This document shows, in pieces, positions 48,027-59,053 of a DNA stretch of 64,000 bases. A program made the position numbers and the translations under genes. Source of the DNA: Silene conica (lineage: Eukaryota; Streptophyta; Magnoliopsida; Caryophyllales; Caryophyllaceae); NCBI GenBank assembly GCA_029255685.2, contig CM055312.2:66754292-66818291 (forward strand), written 5' to 3'. Below the pieces are notes generated by a model. It was not told where the DNA came from. It ran no database searches and worked only from the letters and a program-made list of their open reading frames with translations. How positions within the stretch are numbered: position 1 is the first letter of the stretch; each line of letters opens with the position of its first letter.

Positions 48027-48415
48027 TAGTGCTGGTCAAGAGTGCGGGTCGGTATTGACAACCCGGACCCGACCCGCCACTGGACCCGTGTCTGACCCGG
48101 CCCGCCTCGCCCGGGTCCAAACCCGGCCCGGCCCGGATGTTTGAACGGGCCCGGGTCCGGGTCCAATTTCTGGAGCCCGGCCCGGAAGCTGACCCGTAGA
48201 CCCGCCCAAGACCCGCCTGACCCGCCCCCAACCCGCCCCCAGACCCGTCCCCAACCCGCCCCGGGCCGGGTCCGGGTTACACTTCCCAAGAACCGGGCCC
48301 AACCCGTCCCGGCCCCGCCCTAACCCCGGGTCGTGTCCGGGTCCCCATACCTTGAACCCGCACCGCCCCTCGACCCGTCCCGGACCCGGCCGACCTGCAC
48401 TATTGACCACCCCTA
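48027..48415. mobile_element. GC-rich hAT-like MITE inside the L1 LINE
   Basis: The left end TAGTGCTGGTCAAGAGTGC and the right end GCACTATTGACCACCCCTA are inverted over about 27 bp with a few mismatches. Both flanks carry the perfect 8-bp duplication GTAGACAG (48019-48026 and 48416-48423). The interior is strongly GC-rich, made of GACCCG / CGGGTC repeats, unlike everything around it. Long frames inside are compositional. Confidence 0.85.
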
Positions 48416-48484
48416 GTAGACAGTAGCATTTAGAATGCTATCAATTATCCCTCCTTTGAGCTTGGAATATCTCTTAGTTTTCCT

Positions 48485-50501
48485 TCAGGTTACATAGTCT
48501 GCAGTAGGTAACATAATGCCAGTCCATTGAGAAAGATGAGTCATGATTTGGCTTGTATATGGACATTTGAAGAACAAGTGTTGATCAGTTTCTGGTGCTT
48601 GATCACATATACAACAGTTGGAGTTTGTGATCACCCCCCATTGTAGTAGCTTGTCCCTTGTAAGGAGCCCTGAATGGTAATGCAACCAAGTAATGAAGGT
48701 ATGTTTTGGTTTGGACCATTTGCTCCATACATACTTGTACCAGTAAACTTGTTGTTGGGGACCAACCAGTTTGGTGTACCCTTTGTACATAGTGTATTGC
48801 TTCCCTGGTATATTTTGTCATTCATTGTGAGTATAAGCCATTCTGAACTCGTCTTTCACTCTACAAATCTTAGACCAAGTCCAGCTGATATCTTTAGGTG
48901 GTTGGTAGTCCAACCAGTTGACCCCCTTGAGATAGTTAGCATGAATCCATTGGACCCATAGCTTGGTAGGATGACAGAACACCCACCATACCAGTTTTCC
49001 AATCGCAGCTTTATTCCAGAGGTTCTCATCCTTCAAACCCAGTCCCCCCTCCTGCTGAATAGTACAGACTTTACTCCATGCCACTGGAGGGGACCTCAGA
49101 TACTCAGTATTTCCATCCCACAAGTATTTCCTGCAAACGGCCTCTACTTTATGGATGATAGCCTTAGGTATTATGAAAATAGATGCCCAATATGAATGTA
49201 GTGTTTTCAACACTGACTTGACCAGTCTTCCATCATAGGAAAGCTTGCTAGTCCCTAACCCTCTTATCCTGTGAAGTACCTTATCTATAAGGGGTTGGCA
49301 GTCTTTCAGAGCAAGTTTAGCAGCCTTTATAGGAACCCCCAGATACTTGAAAGGCATAGTACCCTCAATACAGCCTGAGACTTGCATTATATCTTGTTTA
49401 ATACCTTGTGAGACTCCATTAAAATAGACATTAGTCTTACCTTTGTTCATATGTAAGCCATAAGCTTGTGAGAAAGTAGCAAAGGTTCTTAGGAGGATCA
49501 TAATGGAGGGTAGGTCACCTTTTGAGAACAAGAGCAGGTCATCTGCAAACATGCGATGAAGAAGCTTCATAGTCTTGCATAGGGGGTGATATTTGAATCC
49601 CATAGTGTCAGTAGTATGGTTCAGCAACCTGGACAGATATTCCATGCATATAGTAAAGAGGAGAGGGGAGAGTGGATCTCCCCGCCTCAACCCTCTCTTG
49701 CCTTTGAAGAAGCCAAAACTGTTTCCATTAAGATTTAAAGTGTAGGTTGGAGTAGTGACGCATACCTCTACCAACTGAATAAAGTGATCTGGGAATTCCA
49801 GTACCCTTAGCATTTGGAAGAGAAAATCCCATTCAATTGAATCATAGGCCTTTTGGAGATCTACTTTGAATAAGCACCTGGGTGATACTGCCTTCCTGCT
49901 GTATAGCTTAATCAAGTCTTGACATATCAGAATATTTTTCTGAATATGCCTCCCCTTTATAAACCCTCCTTGAGTATTGGATATGAGATTTGGGAGAACT
50001 GGGGCTAGTCTAGCACATAACAGTTTGGAGATACATTTGTACACCACATTACAACAGGCTATAGGTCTGAACTGTGTAACTGTGGTTGGATTGTCTACCT
50101 TGGGGATCAAAGTGACATTAGTAGTGTTCAGTTGCTTTAGCATTTTCCCATTCTCAAAGAATTCTTTAACTGCTTTGCAGACATCTGATCCCACTATGTC
50201 CCAACAATCCTTAAAGAACTTGCTAGAATAGCCATCTGGACCCGGAGCTTTATCATTAGGTATGCTAAACATAGTATCCTTGATCTCTTCATTTGTGACT
50301 GGTTTGAGTAACATGTGGATTTGATCAGCATCACATACTGGTCCCTTCTTCATAACTGATGAACTGATAGCCTTAGTCTGTTGGCAGGTGCCTAGGAGTT
50401 TCTGGTAGAAAGTCAGGAAACATTCTTGGATATTCTGTTGAGTATCCTTAACATCCCCTGCATCATCTGTGATTTGAAGGACAGTGTTCCTTCTTCTCCT
50501 T
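48485..50501 (-). pseudogene. L1 LINE ORF2 fragment: reverse transcriptase and zf-RVT
   Basis: The long open part (48818-50353) reads IPNDKAPGPDGYSSKFFKDC, LIPKVDNPTTVTQFRPIACC, FIKGRHIQKNILICQDLI, KVDLQKAYDSIEWDFL, RGLRRGDPLSPLLFTICMEY and the catalytic FADDLLLF. It then continues FKYLGVPI and the thumb region. A stop after YTHNE and a frame change separate it from the zf-RVT segment at 48485-48790 (HTFITWLHYHSGLLTRDKL, CCICDQAPETDQHLFFKCP). The tail past the MITE (47866-48020) reads LIKQDIIQTIIPKLKG. Non-functional without an N-terminal endonuclease. Confidence 0.88.
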
Positions 50502-50760
50502 GTTACTTTAATTCTATAAGATGTTGATTGAAAATTTCTAAATTAAAAAGAAACGCTTGGATAGTTCCACTTTTTAAGGAGATATTTGGATCAAATAATT
50601 TATATATTCTTTTTTACAATATACTCACAAAATAATAACTGGTTGTGTCAATCTGTGATATGATCCAAATTACGATCAAAATTAATTAGAGATTCTATAA
50701 CCTGAGATAAAATTATTTCAAAACATGTTGGAAATAAAATTGAAATCAAGTTATTTTGTT

Positions 50761-52301
50761 TTAGGTGATAGTTAACATAATATGAACTTCTTAAATTTAT
50801 TAATAAAAATTAGATTTGTTTTTCGTGATATTCATAGGGTTAGCTATATTGTGACGTTAGTTGTGTTATACAAGCCCGAATTTGCAGTTACATTAGACAA
50901 AAAAATTATTAATACCTATATTATCATAATATATAATCAAAATATATTTTCCACAATTTACTAAACGTTTGTCACGGATTATTAGTATTTTACCACGAAT
51001 ATTGTTACGTTTATTACTGTTTTCTCACGAGTATTCTTATTATTATTGTTGTTTTCAATATTTTTGTTGTGTAATTAATTCAATAAAAAGAACTTTCTCA
51101 AAATAAAAATTTCTAAACTTTTATTTGTGAATTATAATTTAAGGTAGATTGAATACTTAACCTTGCTTTGAAAAATTATGGTTAGAATTATATATTGTGT
51201 TTAATATTAAATATAGTATTAGTTTTACTTTAACGTTTAATTTTCTTAACAAATATAAAAACAAATTTTGATATTTATTGTGCTTTTATTCGTGTTTAAT
51301 ATTATGATCTTTGATTTTTTTGCTAAATAGGTGGCTCCTTGTAATAATAATAGGAGTGATATACATAGGGGCGGTTCACCGGTCTAGAATCGGATCGGAC
51401 CAGACCGGACCGGATCGATATGATCCAGAGATCGACTACCCTATAATGTGGACACTTGTTCCCGGACTGACTACCATGAAACCCGAAATTGGACCTGACC
51501 GCTGTAGTTGGTTTTAGACCGGATCAAACCGTTAGACCCGAAATGTATGTAAAGAAAATTCATATCTATAATATTAATTTTATGTAGTGTTATTAATATG
51601 TGAGTATATATCATCCTCCTGCAATTTAAAAACACAAAACTATTAAGATAAATTATACAATATATAATAAAGAAAAAAGTTAAAAAAAATTAATCGATTT
51701 TACTTATCTATGTATAATTTGCATATCAAATGTTTTGACTAAAATGTAATTATGATTGTTATATAATGGCTAGAGAGAAGTAAAAGGTTATCATTATATA
51801 AAAGTAATAAAATTAAATAAATAGAAAAATTGATAACCCAAGTTACAAGAGTGCGATACAAAGTTTATATCATGTATGTGTGTTGTGAATTGTATTTTTT
51901 TTCTTACTTTTTACTTATAAGCATGTGATTGTGTATTTGTGACCAATCACAATCAAAAATGAATTTTTTGTTATGACAAATGGCTTATTGAGGTATTTAG
52001 TCTTACATTTTTATAATCTTGTATAGAGATCGCATAAACTATTTATTTGAAAATTAAAATAGTGGTACAAATTAACTTTATAACTTGTTTAATAAGTACT
52101 CTTGTTCATTTTGTTTTACAAAGTATAGTACGAAAGTAAGTGATTCTATTGAAATTCTAGTTAGACAACTTTAACATTTTCGTTATATAAACTTGAGAAT
52201 AACAATATCAATATTAAAATTAGCTAAATATATTTTTATTTGTATTATATTTTTAATTTACATACTCTAAACTTAAGAATTAATAAAATATTTTAAAATT
52301 G
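50761..52301. other. AT-rich intergenic spacer
   Basis: No gene is seen. At 51360-51540 there is a patch of CGGATCGGACC / GACCGGACCGG words resembling the interior of hAT-type MITEs. It starts TAGGGGCGGTTC near 51367, but I found no matching right end or duplication. Confidence 0.5.
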
Positions 52302-52449
52302 TAATAAAAAACAAAACTCAACATTAAAATTTCATCATTTTTGTAATGTTTTATTGTTATTAATTAATTTCCTTTTAATAAAAAACAAAACTCAACATTA
52401 AAATTTCATCATTTTTGTAATGTTTTATTGTTATTAATTAATTTCCTTT
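52302..52449. repeat. Perfect 74-bp tandem duplication
   Basis: Two head-to-tail copies beginning TAATAAAAAACAAAACTCAA are identical as read, so the duplication is recent. Confidence 0.85.
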
Positions 52450-52624
52450 TAATAGTTTAATATTTTTTATGAACACATATTTACGTTTAATGTTTTAACC
52501 TGTTTTTATTTTTTAGATGTTGATGATGTGGCTTGTTTAATTAAGAGGATGGTGAATTTTGATGCTTTGGATTGGCTTTTTATATTATTTATAGATTCAT
52601 GAAAAGATAGATAGATAGATAGAT

Positions 52625-53390
52625 GTCTTTGTAAAAATAGTGGATGTATCACATCTAATAAGTGGAAACTTTAATAAGGGGTATATGAAAGAGAATGACA
52701 CCTAAAATTTGACGCCACCCTATAGCGCCTTACAAATTATCCGATGAAGAAAACAAACCAATTGAGTTATTCAAACTCCTGAAATATAAGATCATGTTAG
52801 CTCAAAATTTCTAAAAGAAACACATTCTTTATATATAGAAATGAAATCACCTGTCAAAAACTTAGAGATAGTTCCACTTTTTAAAGGGACATTTGGATCT
52901 CGTAATTTATATTTTCTTTCACAATAATATATTTACAAAATAAGGGGTTGTATCAATTTGTGACATGATCCAAATATGACCAAAATTAACTAAAATTTGC
53001 ACAAATATAACTATATATCAAGATGTATATGAGGTTATGAGTATCGTACATCGAATATAAATTTAATTGAGTTTACATGCTATTTTTTTGCTTTAAAAAT
53101 TTTGACGCGTTTTAATTTTATAGGTGTTAAAATTAAAATCTTAGTGAGTTTATATATATTATTTTTGAGTTTTAATATAATATTTTGAGTTAATTTTTTA
53201 ATAAAGTCGCACAAATTCTTTTCAATAAATTAGCTCGTAAAATGTACATATAAACTCAAATTCTTTGCTATAAAGCTCAAAATTTATATTACGAGATGCA
53301 TACAAAAATTATTGAGAAATTTTGTAACCGAGATAAAATTATTTCAAAAATATGGCAGAAATAAAATTGAAATCTAAGTTATTCTGTCCC
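52625..53390. repeat. Copy 2 of the local duplication (empty site of the L1 insertion)
   Basis: It is colinear with copy 1: ATTATCCGATGAAGAAAACA, CCAATTGAGTTATTCAAACT, GATAGTTCCACTTTTTAAAG and GAGATAAAATTATTTCAAAA occur in order. CCAATTGAGTTA runs on without the LINE. An extra ~330 bp (about 53000-53330) is present here but not in copy 1. Confidence 0.65.
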
Positions 53391-54256
53391 CTGTGAGTTG
53401 ACATTATAATATAGACTTTGATTTATTAACAAAAATAATTTAGTCCATAATTAGAACCAAATTTTTGGAAATGTAAAGATTTCTGTATCAACTTGAGGAA
53501 ACAATATTTTTCCTTGGTTAACTTTTCTATGCATGTATTATGGGATGAAATTTCCTTAATTATGTACCAATATTATTCTTAAATATTTTTCTTTCCTTGA
53601 TTAATATTATTATTGTCAAAAATTATTATCTAATATATGCATTAACCCTATCAGCCTTTAGTCTATTTAGTTTTCACAATTTTTTTCCATGAACATGTTT
53701 CCTCTGTTGGTCTCACGTTGTTTTTTCTTCTTCCTTTGTTGAGGTAAGCATAAATCTTCTATATAACTCTACTCTTTTCGTCACGGTCAATAGTTTAAAC
53801 TTTTCATTTTTGGGTATTTCAGTCAATAGTTTACGTTTATGTTTTGGATCATTTTTGAGAATATTAAAAACAATTTAACTCTTTTTGTATGTACCTTGGT
53901 TTTGGTTATTGTATAAAGTATATGTAAACTTTTCATTGAGACGGATGGAGTTTTTTTGTTAACGTTTGATTAACAAAATCGAGTAGTTATAGACTTATAG
54001 CGATTAAGCAAGTAGTCTTTTTTTTTTTTGGTGGGAATTAAGCATGTAGTCTTTGAGGAGAAGTTGCAAATAAAAATGTTCAACTACTAGCTCTTAATCA
54101 TTGGTGTTCGAATTCTCAAACACGACGGTCTCATATGTTTTTTTTGGTGTGAAACCGCTTTATTTATCATTGTAATATAATCTTTTCTACGTATGTCTTA
54201 TAATATCGTGTGGTTGTGTATGCAAGACGGCCTCTGAGTAGAAGAAAGTTGTAGTA
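53391..54256. promoter_or_regulatory. Upstream region of the AP2/B3 gene
   Basis: AT-rich, with no competing gene. A TATATAA word near 53760-53766 could be the core promoter of a transcript with a long leader; this is uncertain. GACGGTCTCATATG near 54124 belongs to a dispersed GAGAC/GTCTC repeat also seen in aminopeptidase introns. Confidence 0.35.
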
Positions 54257-55219
54257 ATGGAAGATATGACGACATTGAGGACAATGTTAAAGTTAGAAGA
54301 TTCGGATTCAGTTAGCTCGGATTCTTCACCATCAGAAAAGCCCACTTCAAAATACAAAGGGGTTGTCCCCCAAGCAAATGGTAATTGGGGTGCCCAAATA
54401 TACGCGAACCACCACCGCATTTGGCTAGGCACCTTCAAGACGGAGGACTTGGCGGCCGCCGCCTATGATAGCGCGGCCATTAAACTCCGGCATGGTAACT
54501 CGGCAGACCCACATAGGAACTTCCCTTTCAACGATTTCACTTGTCATGAGTCAGACTTCCAAGCACATTATACAACTGACCAAGTCTTAAATATGATCAA
54601 AGATGGATCTTACCCATCAAAGTTTTGTGGGTACCTCTCAATGGCCCAAGTTAATGGTTTTTCTCAAACAAGGCCCAATAATAATAGCCCAAGCCCAAAA
54701 GAAGGTTATTTTTGCAAAGAACTATTTAGAAAGGAATTAACACCCAGTGATGTTGGCAAGCTTAATAGGCTTGTAATCCCAAAGCGGTATGCCCTAAAGT
54801 ATTTCAACCCTGTCGAGCTTGGTGGTCAAGAAGGCGGCGACACTGGTGATTTGGAGCTTTCTTTCTTTGATAAATCGATGAATAATTGGAAGTTTAAGTA
54901 TTGTTATTGGCAAAGTAGCTCTAGCTTTGTTTTTACAAGAGGTTGGAATGGTTTTGTTAAGGGTAAGGATTTGAAGGCTAAGGATATTGTGGCTTTCTAT
55001 AATTGCGAGTTAAGAGGGAATAATAATAATGGTAATGATGTTGTTACAAAATTTTATATGATTGATGTTGTTGGTTTTAATGAAAGTGAAGGAAGTTCTT
55101 CTAGAAGGGAAGATTTGGAGAAAGATGTTGGTAATGATGAGGAACTGCAAAAGGAAATTACAACTCTTGAAAATGAAGTGAAGGGCTTTAAACTTTTTGG
55201 TGTGCAAATGTTGCCATAA
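54257..55219 (+). CDS. RAV-type AP2/B3 transcription factor, intronless
   Basis: The frame codes 320 residues from ATG at 54257 (MEDMTTLRTMLKLED). Residues about 31-92 are an AP2 domain (KYKGVVPQANGNWGAQIYA, HHRIWLGTF, AAAAYDSAAIKLRH). Residues about 151-275 are a B3 domain (FRKELTPSDVGKLNRLVIPK, WKFKYCYWQSSSSFVFTRGW). In RAV proteins AP2 binds CAACA and B3 binds CACCTG-type sites as a two-part reader. The C-terminus has KLFGVQMLP, where K/R-LFGV (312-316) is the known RAV repression motif. The absence of introns is typical of RAV genes. Wording such as KYKGVV.Q.NG.WGAQIYA fits the RAV3-like branch (Arabidopsis At1g50680/At1g51120) better than TEM1/RAV1, judged from memory. A nuclear repressor is expected. 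It looks intact. Confidence 0.93.
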   Translation: MEDMTTLRTMLKLEDSDSVSSDSSPSEKPTSKYKGVVPQANGNWGAQIYANHHRIWLGTFKTEDLAAAAYDSAAIKLRHGNSADPHRNFPFNDFTCHESDFQAHYTTDQVLNMIKDGSYPSKFCGYLSMAQVNGFSQTRPNNNSPSPKEGYFCKELFRKELTPSDVGKLNRLVIPKRYALKYFNPVELGGQEGGDTGDLELSFFDKSMNNWKFKYCYWQSSSSFVFTRGWNGFVKGKDLKAKDIVAFYNCELRGNNNNGNDVVTKFYMIDVVGFNESEGSSSRREDLEKDVGNDEELQKEITTLENEVKGFKLFGVQMLP

Positions 55220-56509
55220 AATTGTAATAGGGATTAGCTACTAGTAGTACTAGTCAAATTTTGTTCCTTATGTTGTGACTCTTATTTAGGATACATCAAA
55301 TTTAAAGAGGCTTTAATAAATTTAATGTTGCGGGATCAAAAATTATGGAATAAATGATCGTTTTTATTTGATCATTTGTTTTTTTTATAACATAACATGT
55401 TTTGTTTATATATAGTTTTAAGAGTCGAAAATTCTTACTTGTAGCCCTTAGATTCTTACATGTTAACATCCTAATTTTTTTATAAAATTCTTACTTGTAG
55501 CCCTTATTAGATTATACATAGTTCTAAGAGTTTATCATTATGTACTTCTTACATACTAATTATTTGCTTGCAACAACAAAAACGACATTAGAACTTTAAT
55601 CACGAAATGATTTGGGGTTTGCTGACATGAATCATCCTTTAAAACCTGCCATAGATGACTGCGCAACTCAAAATGCAAAAATTATAGAGAAAAAAAGTTA
55701 AAAGAAAATGGGAAGTGAAAACATAATACAAAAATCAAGTTAAACTTATAGTTTTAAAAATTAAAGTTCGGACTTCTATCGTAAAAATTTAGAATTTAAA
55801 TTTAATATATAACTTACAAAGATTTTTTGAAAATCAAAGTAAAATAATTAATGTTAAGAAATTCCTTAAAAGCAAACCAAGTATAATAAATTTTTTTTTG
55901 GTAAAATGTCGTGATTTTTTAGAAATCTAAAATAAGTACTAAAATATTTCAAATAAGAGAATATACTAGAAATTCACATGAATCATTTCCCTACATTGTG
56001 TCTTTTCCGTCACCATACCCTATCCAAACCCTAGAAATCTCATATCACGTTTTATCACTCTAACGTCAAAGTCTGTTTAGGTCTCCTTCTATCCTTAGCA
56101 ATGTTTTCTATCCCACAGGATTCAAGCCTTCTAACTGGTGTACTGCTTCTCACATCGTCGAACCATGTTACTCGATTTTGCATCATTGGCCTGCCTTCGT
56201 TTAAAATACCTCTAACAAAGAATATAAAAGGCAAACAAATAATTGGAATTCGGAACAAATGGAGTATATCCTAAAACTTGAGTTGAATGAAAATCTTTTC
56301 TTTATTAAAACAAGATCATTTAAATGATTTTGGTGAATTCACCTCGTCAATATACAAGTCCCCACCAATTTTCTAACTTCATTTAATTAAATTACATTGT
56401 TTAAAATATGAGTAATATTTATAAAATGTTTTATAAATTTTTTTTTTTCCAACTTTAAAAATAATTTATGTGAAAATTTAGTATACACTTTTTTTAGGAT
56501 TTATTGATT
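55220..56509. other. 3' flank of the AP2/B3 gene
   Basis: AAAATTCTTACTTGTAGCCC occurs twice (about 55427 and 55485), an imperfect ~58-bp tandem duplication. No gene is seen in the remaining AT-rich sequence. Confidence 0.5.
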
Positions 56510-57421
56510 CTATATCAATAATGTACATTAAAAACCCGCTTCTTATATTTGTTTCCTCACTTTTATACAAATTAGTAAGAAAATTAAATACTCTTATAAC
56601 AATACAACTAATATTCACCTACTATTGAATGATGATCTAATAGTAAATTGATGTTGTTTAGTCATGTCAGCTTTATTGAAAAATAAAAATAATCCTCATA
56701 ATAATAATATACTAAATAATATACTTGTAGAACTAACTAGCAAAATAAATTAAATATAAAATATATTTATAATAACAACAGTTCAAAAATTTATTAAAAA
56801 ACATATTTAACAAAATAAACTACAGTTTAATAAAATGCATATTTATTGGTGAAAACCTAAAATTATTTTGTATTGACTTTCTTAAAATGTAATTTAATTT
56901 AACACATTCTCACGGATTACATAAATTAATAATGTTATACGAGTATATGTAAAATTCTCAAAGATTAGTACTTTGTATATACTATTGGTCATGTCATGAA
57001 TAGTTCGGGTGACTTAGATTGGAGCATGGTCAGAAAACAGGTCAAAATTGGTGTATGTTGTCTTTTTTTCACGGTTTTACAATTAAAAAAAAAATTGTCT
57101 AAAAAATAAATAAAGTTTCCTATTATCGATCTTATTATATCTATACTTACATAACTTATATTGTAGTAGTTATGAGAATCAAGTTATTTATATAATTTTT
57201 AAATTCATAATGTGATTTAAAATGTTTGAATTTCTCTATACTCATTTTATATTTGATACGGAGTACATGAAAGTTAGTTTGTTGGGTTTGTATTCTATGC
57301 GAATCATTCTATATATTTGCAAGTGAATTTCAAAATTTAACATTACAATTCATTTTGTAAATATTTGATAAGAACAAATATCTAAACACAAACCCGCGCA
57401 ATTTTGCACGGGGATAAAACT
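56510..57421 (+). mobile_element. Probable non-autonomous Helitron; 3' end well supported
   Basis: The right end is CCCGCGCAATTTTGCACGGG, a near-perfect hairpin, followed by GATAAAA and CTAG|T at 57418-57421, the standard Helitron 3' end. The left end is set tentatively at TCTATATCAATAATG (56510), which begins TC and is followed by an AACCCGC word like other plant Helitron starts. No coding sequence lies between. The start is much less certain than the end. Confidence 0.5.
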
Positions 57422-57900
57422 AGTTTAGTTTAATCCAAAAATATTGCCAAATTTTTAAAAAATAGTATTTTCAACTAAGTATAGAGTCGGTATTACGTTA
57501 CTGGATGAATGCTTATTTTAGCGTGAAGTGAAGTGAAAGTAAAAAGTAGAAGTTTAGAATTGATGTACGTTTCATTTAAGCAAATTCTCATTTTAAACAG
57601 CTAAATAGATGACATTTGTCCGGAATTGAAACGAAAAAAAGACTAATTCATGATAAATTTTGAATATTTCTAATAAATATTTTTTGTCTTTGCTAAGACC
57701 GTACGTTGGCCGTTCTGGGCATTGGGGTACTTACTACGGAAGTTTACCACGCTGGCATTTGTGTTGTCTTACTTGTTTTTGAACTGAATGCATGGGCCAC
57801 GTATACTATTTACAAAGTCAAATGGGTTGTCATCTATGGCCCATCCACAACCAGCCTGGCTAACATCCACTCCTATTAAGTCCACGCTGGCATTCCGCGT
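57422..57900. other. Intergenic spacer, nothing recognised
   Basis: I see no open frame of note and no clear repeat boundary. CCACGCTGGCATT occurs twice (about 57749 and 57881). Confidence 0.4.
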
Positions 57901-57904
57901 TTGT

Positions 57905-58330
57905 CTTACTTGAACCAATAATCCAACCCTAAACCCTCCCCTTGGGCCTTGCTTCTTAGTCGAAGTACAAATACGACACCCAAAATCGAAAACGGGACGG
58001 GATAGGGTTTAGGGTTGGATTAGGGGGATCCGCGACCGCGGATCCCCCTAATCCAACCCTAAACCCTTCCCTTCCTTCTTGGTCAAACGACAGATAAGAC
58101 ACCCTAGAGGGGGACGGGTGAACCCTTTTTTGGGGACGGGTGAAAATATGGGGTCGGGTATTCCTAATCCTAAAACGGGACGGGAAAGAGTTTAGGGTTG
58201 GATTAGGGCCGGGGGATCCGTACCGCGGATCCCCCTAACCCAACCCTAAACCCTTCCTTTGCTTCTTAGTCGAAGTACAAATACAACACCCGAAACCGAA
58301 AACGAGACGGGGAAGGGTTTTGGGTTGGAT
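57905..58330. repeat. Inverted/tandem block of TTAGGGTTGGATTAGGG units with a 62-bp near-palindrome
   Basis: At 58005-58034 and 58037-58066 two 30-base arms are exact inverted copies around a 2-base centre. The arms contain TTTAGGGTTGGATTAGGGGG and GGATCCGCG. A second, imperfect version lies at about 58190-58255 (TTAGGGTTGGATTAGGGCC ... GGATCCCCCTAACCCAACCC). Both are flanked by copies of TCTTAGTCGAAGTACAAATA (57955 and 58264). No gene. Confidence 0.8.
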
Positions 58331-58339
58331 TGAAACAAA

Positions 58340-58800
58340 AAGCTTACATTGTAAAACCCAAACAATTAGATTCACAGAATAAGGAAAAGAAATAAAATAT
58401 GAAACAAAAAGCTTACATTGTGAAACTCAAACTATTAGATTCACAAAATAAGGGCTTAGTTTCACAAAATAAGCTTCTAGTTTCACAGAATAAGGGCTGA
58501 GAATCACAGAATAAGAAAAAGAAACTTAAACTGTGAAACAAGAAGCTTACAATGTGAAACCCAAACTCTTAGATTCACAGAATAAGGGCTTAGTTTCACA
58601 AAATAAGCTTCTAGTTTCACAGAAGAAGGGCTGACATTCACAGAATAAGGAAAATAAACTTATTAAACACTGAAACAAGAAGCTTACATTGTGAAACCCA
58701 AACTCTTACATTCAAAGACTAAGGGCTTAGTTTCACAACATAAGCTTCTAGTTCCACAGAATAAGGAAAAGAAACATAAAATATGAGATGAGATTCACAA
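58340..58800. repeat. Repeat array 1 (TTCACAGAATAAG type)
   Basis: About 21-24-bp variants of TTCACAGAATAAGGGCTTAG are organised in larger units of roughly 130 bp. Each larger unit begins AGCTTACATTGTGAAACCCA and includes GCTTCTAGTTTCACAGAATA and GGCTGAGAATCACAGAATAA. The array lies downstream (3') of gene A on the minus strand. Confidence 0.8.
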
Positions 58801-59053
58801 AAACAAGTACTTAGATTCAGATGATTCACAAAAATAAAAAGGAAAAGAAACTTGATTAATTAAAAAGATCATTCATACATAGCTAGATAATTATACAATA
58901 AGCCGGCTCATTCATACATAGCTAGATAGTTATACATAGCTAGATAATTACAAAAGAGAACTACAATGAAACTAAAACCGAACACATTTAGGCCAGCCAC
59001 TACATGGCAAAAACAAGCACTTAAAATTCAGAGAAAAAAAGACACATCAAACT
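58801..59053 (-). other. Probable 3' UTR of gene A
   Basis: Sequence such as CATTCATACATAGCTAGATA and ACCGAACACATTTAGGCCAG is repeated at 60131-60270 behind gene B. It is therefore part of the duplicated unit and the likely 3' UTR. Confidence 0.5.

Larger units (their letters stand above)
47709..50501 (-). mobile_element. 5'-truncated L1-type LINE
   Basis: The element runs on the minus strand from about 50501 to a poly-A tail (seen as poly-T at 47709-47718). It is flanked by a perfect 9-bp duplication GTTACTTTA (47700-47708 and 50502-50510). It contains the end of the endonuclease-RT linker, a full RT, the zf-RVT domain and a C-terminal tail, but no endonuclease, so it was 5'-truncated on insertion. 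A hAT-type MITE later inserted at 48027-48415. The target duplication is intact, so the insertion is moderately young, although the ORF is already broken. Confidence 0.88.
47570..50760. repeat. Copy 1 of a local duplication, split by an L1 LINE
   Basis: Sequence at 47570-47708 (TTATCCGATGCAGAAAACAG, CCAATTGAGTTA) and 50511-50760 (GATAGTTCCACTTTTTAAGG, GAGATAAAATTATTTCAAAA) is diverged but colinear with 52625-53390. Between the two pieces lies the LINE. The relation shows an older duplication of a few hundred bases, later disrupted in this copy. Confidence 0.65.

Noticed and set aside
47851-48410. Long overlapping minus-strand frames rich in Gly, Pro and Arg
   Set aside because: They run through a GC-rich hAT MITE of CGGGTC repeats, where stop codons are rare by composition; only the last ~50 codons outside the MITE are LINE coding sequence.
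57995-58260. TTTAGGG/CCCTAAA words considered as an interstitial telomere
   Set aside because: The words are single and embedded in a longer non-telomeric unit (TTAGGGTTGGATTAGGG) rather than tandem TTTAGGG repeats.
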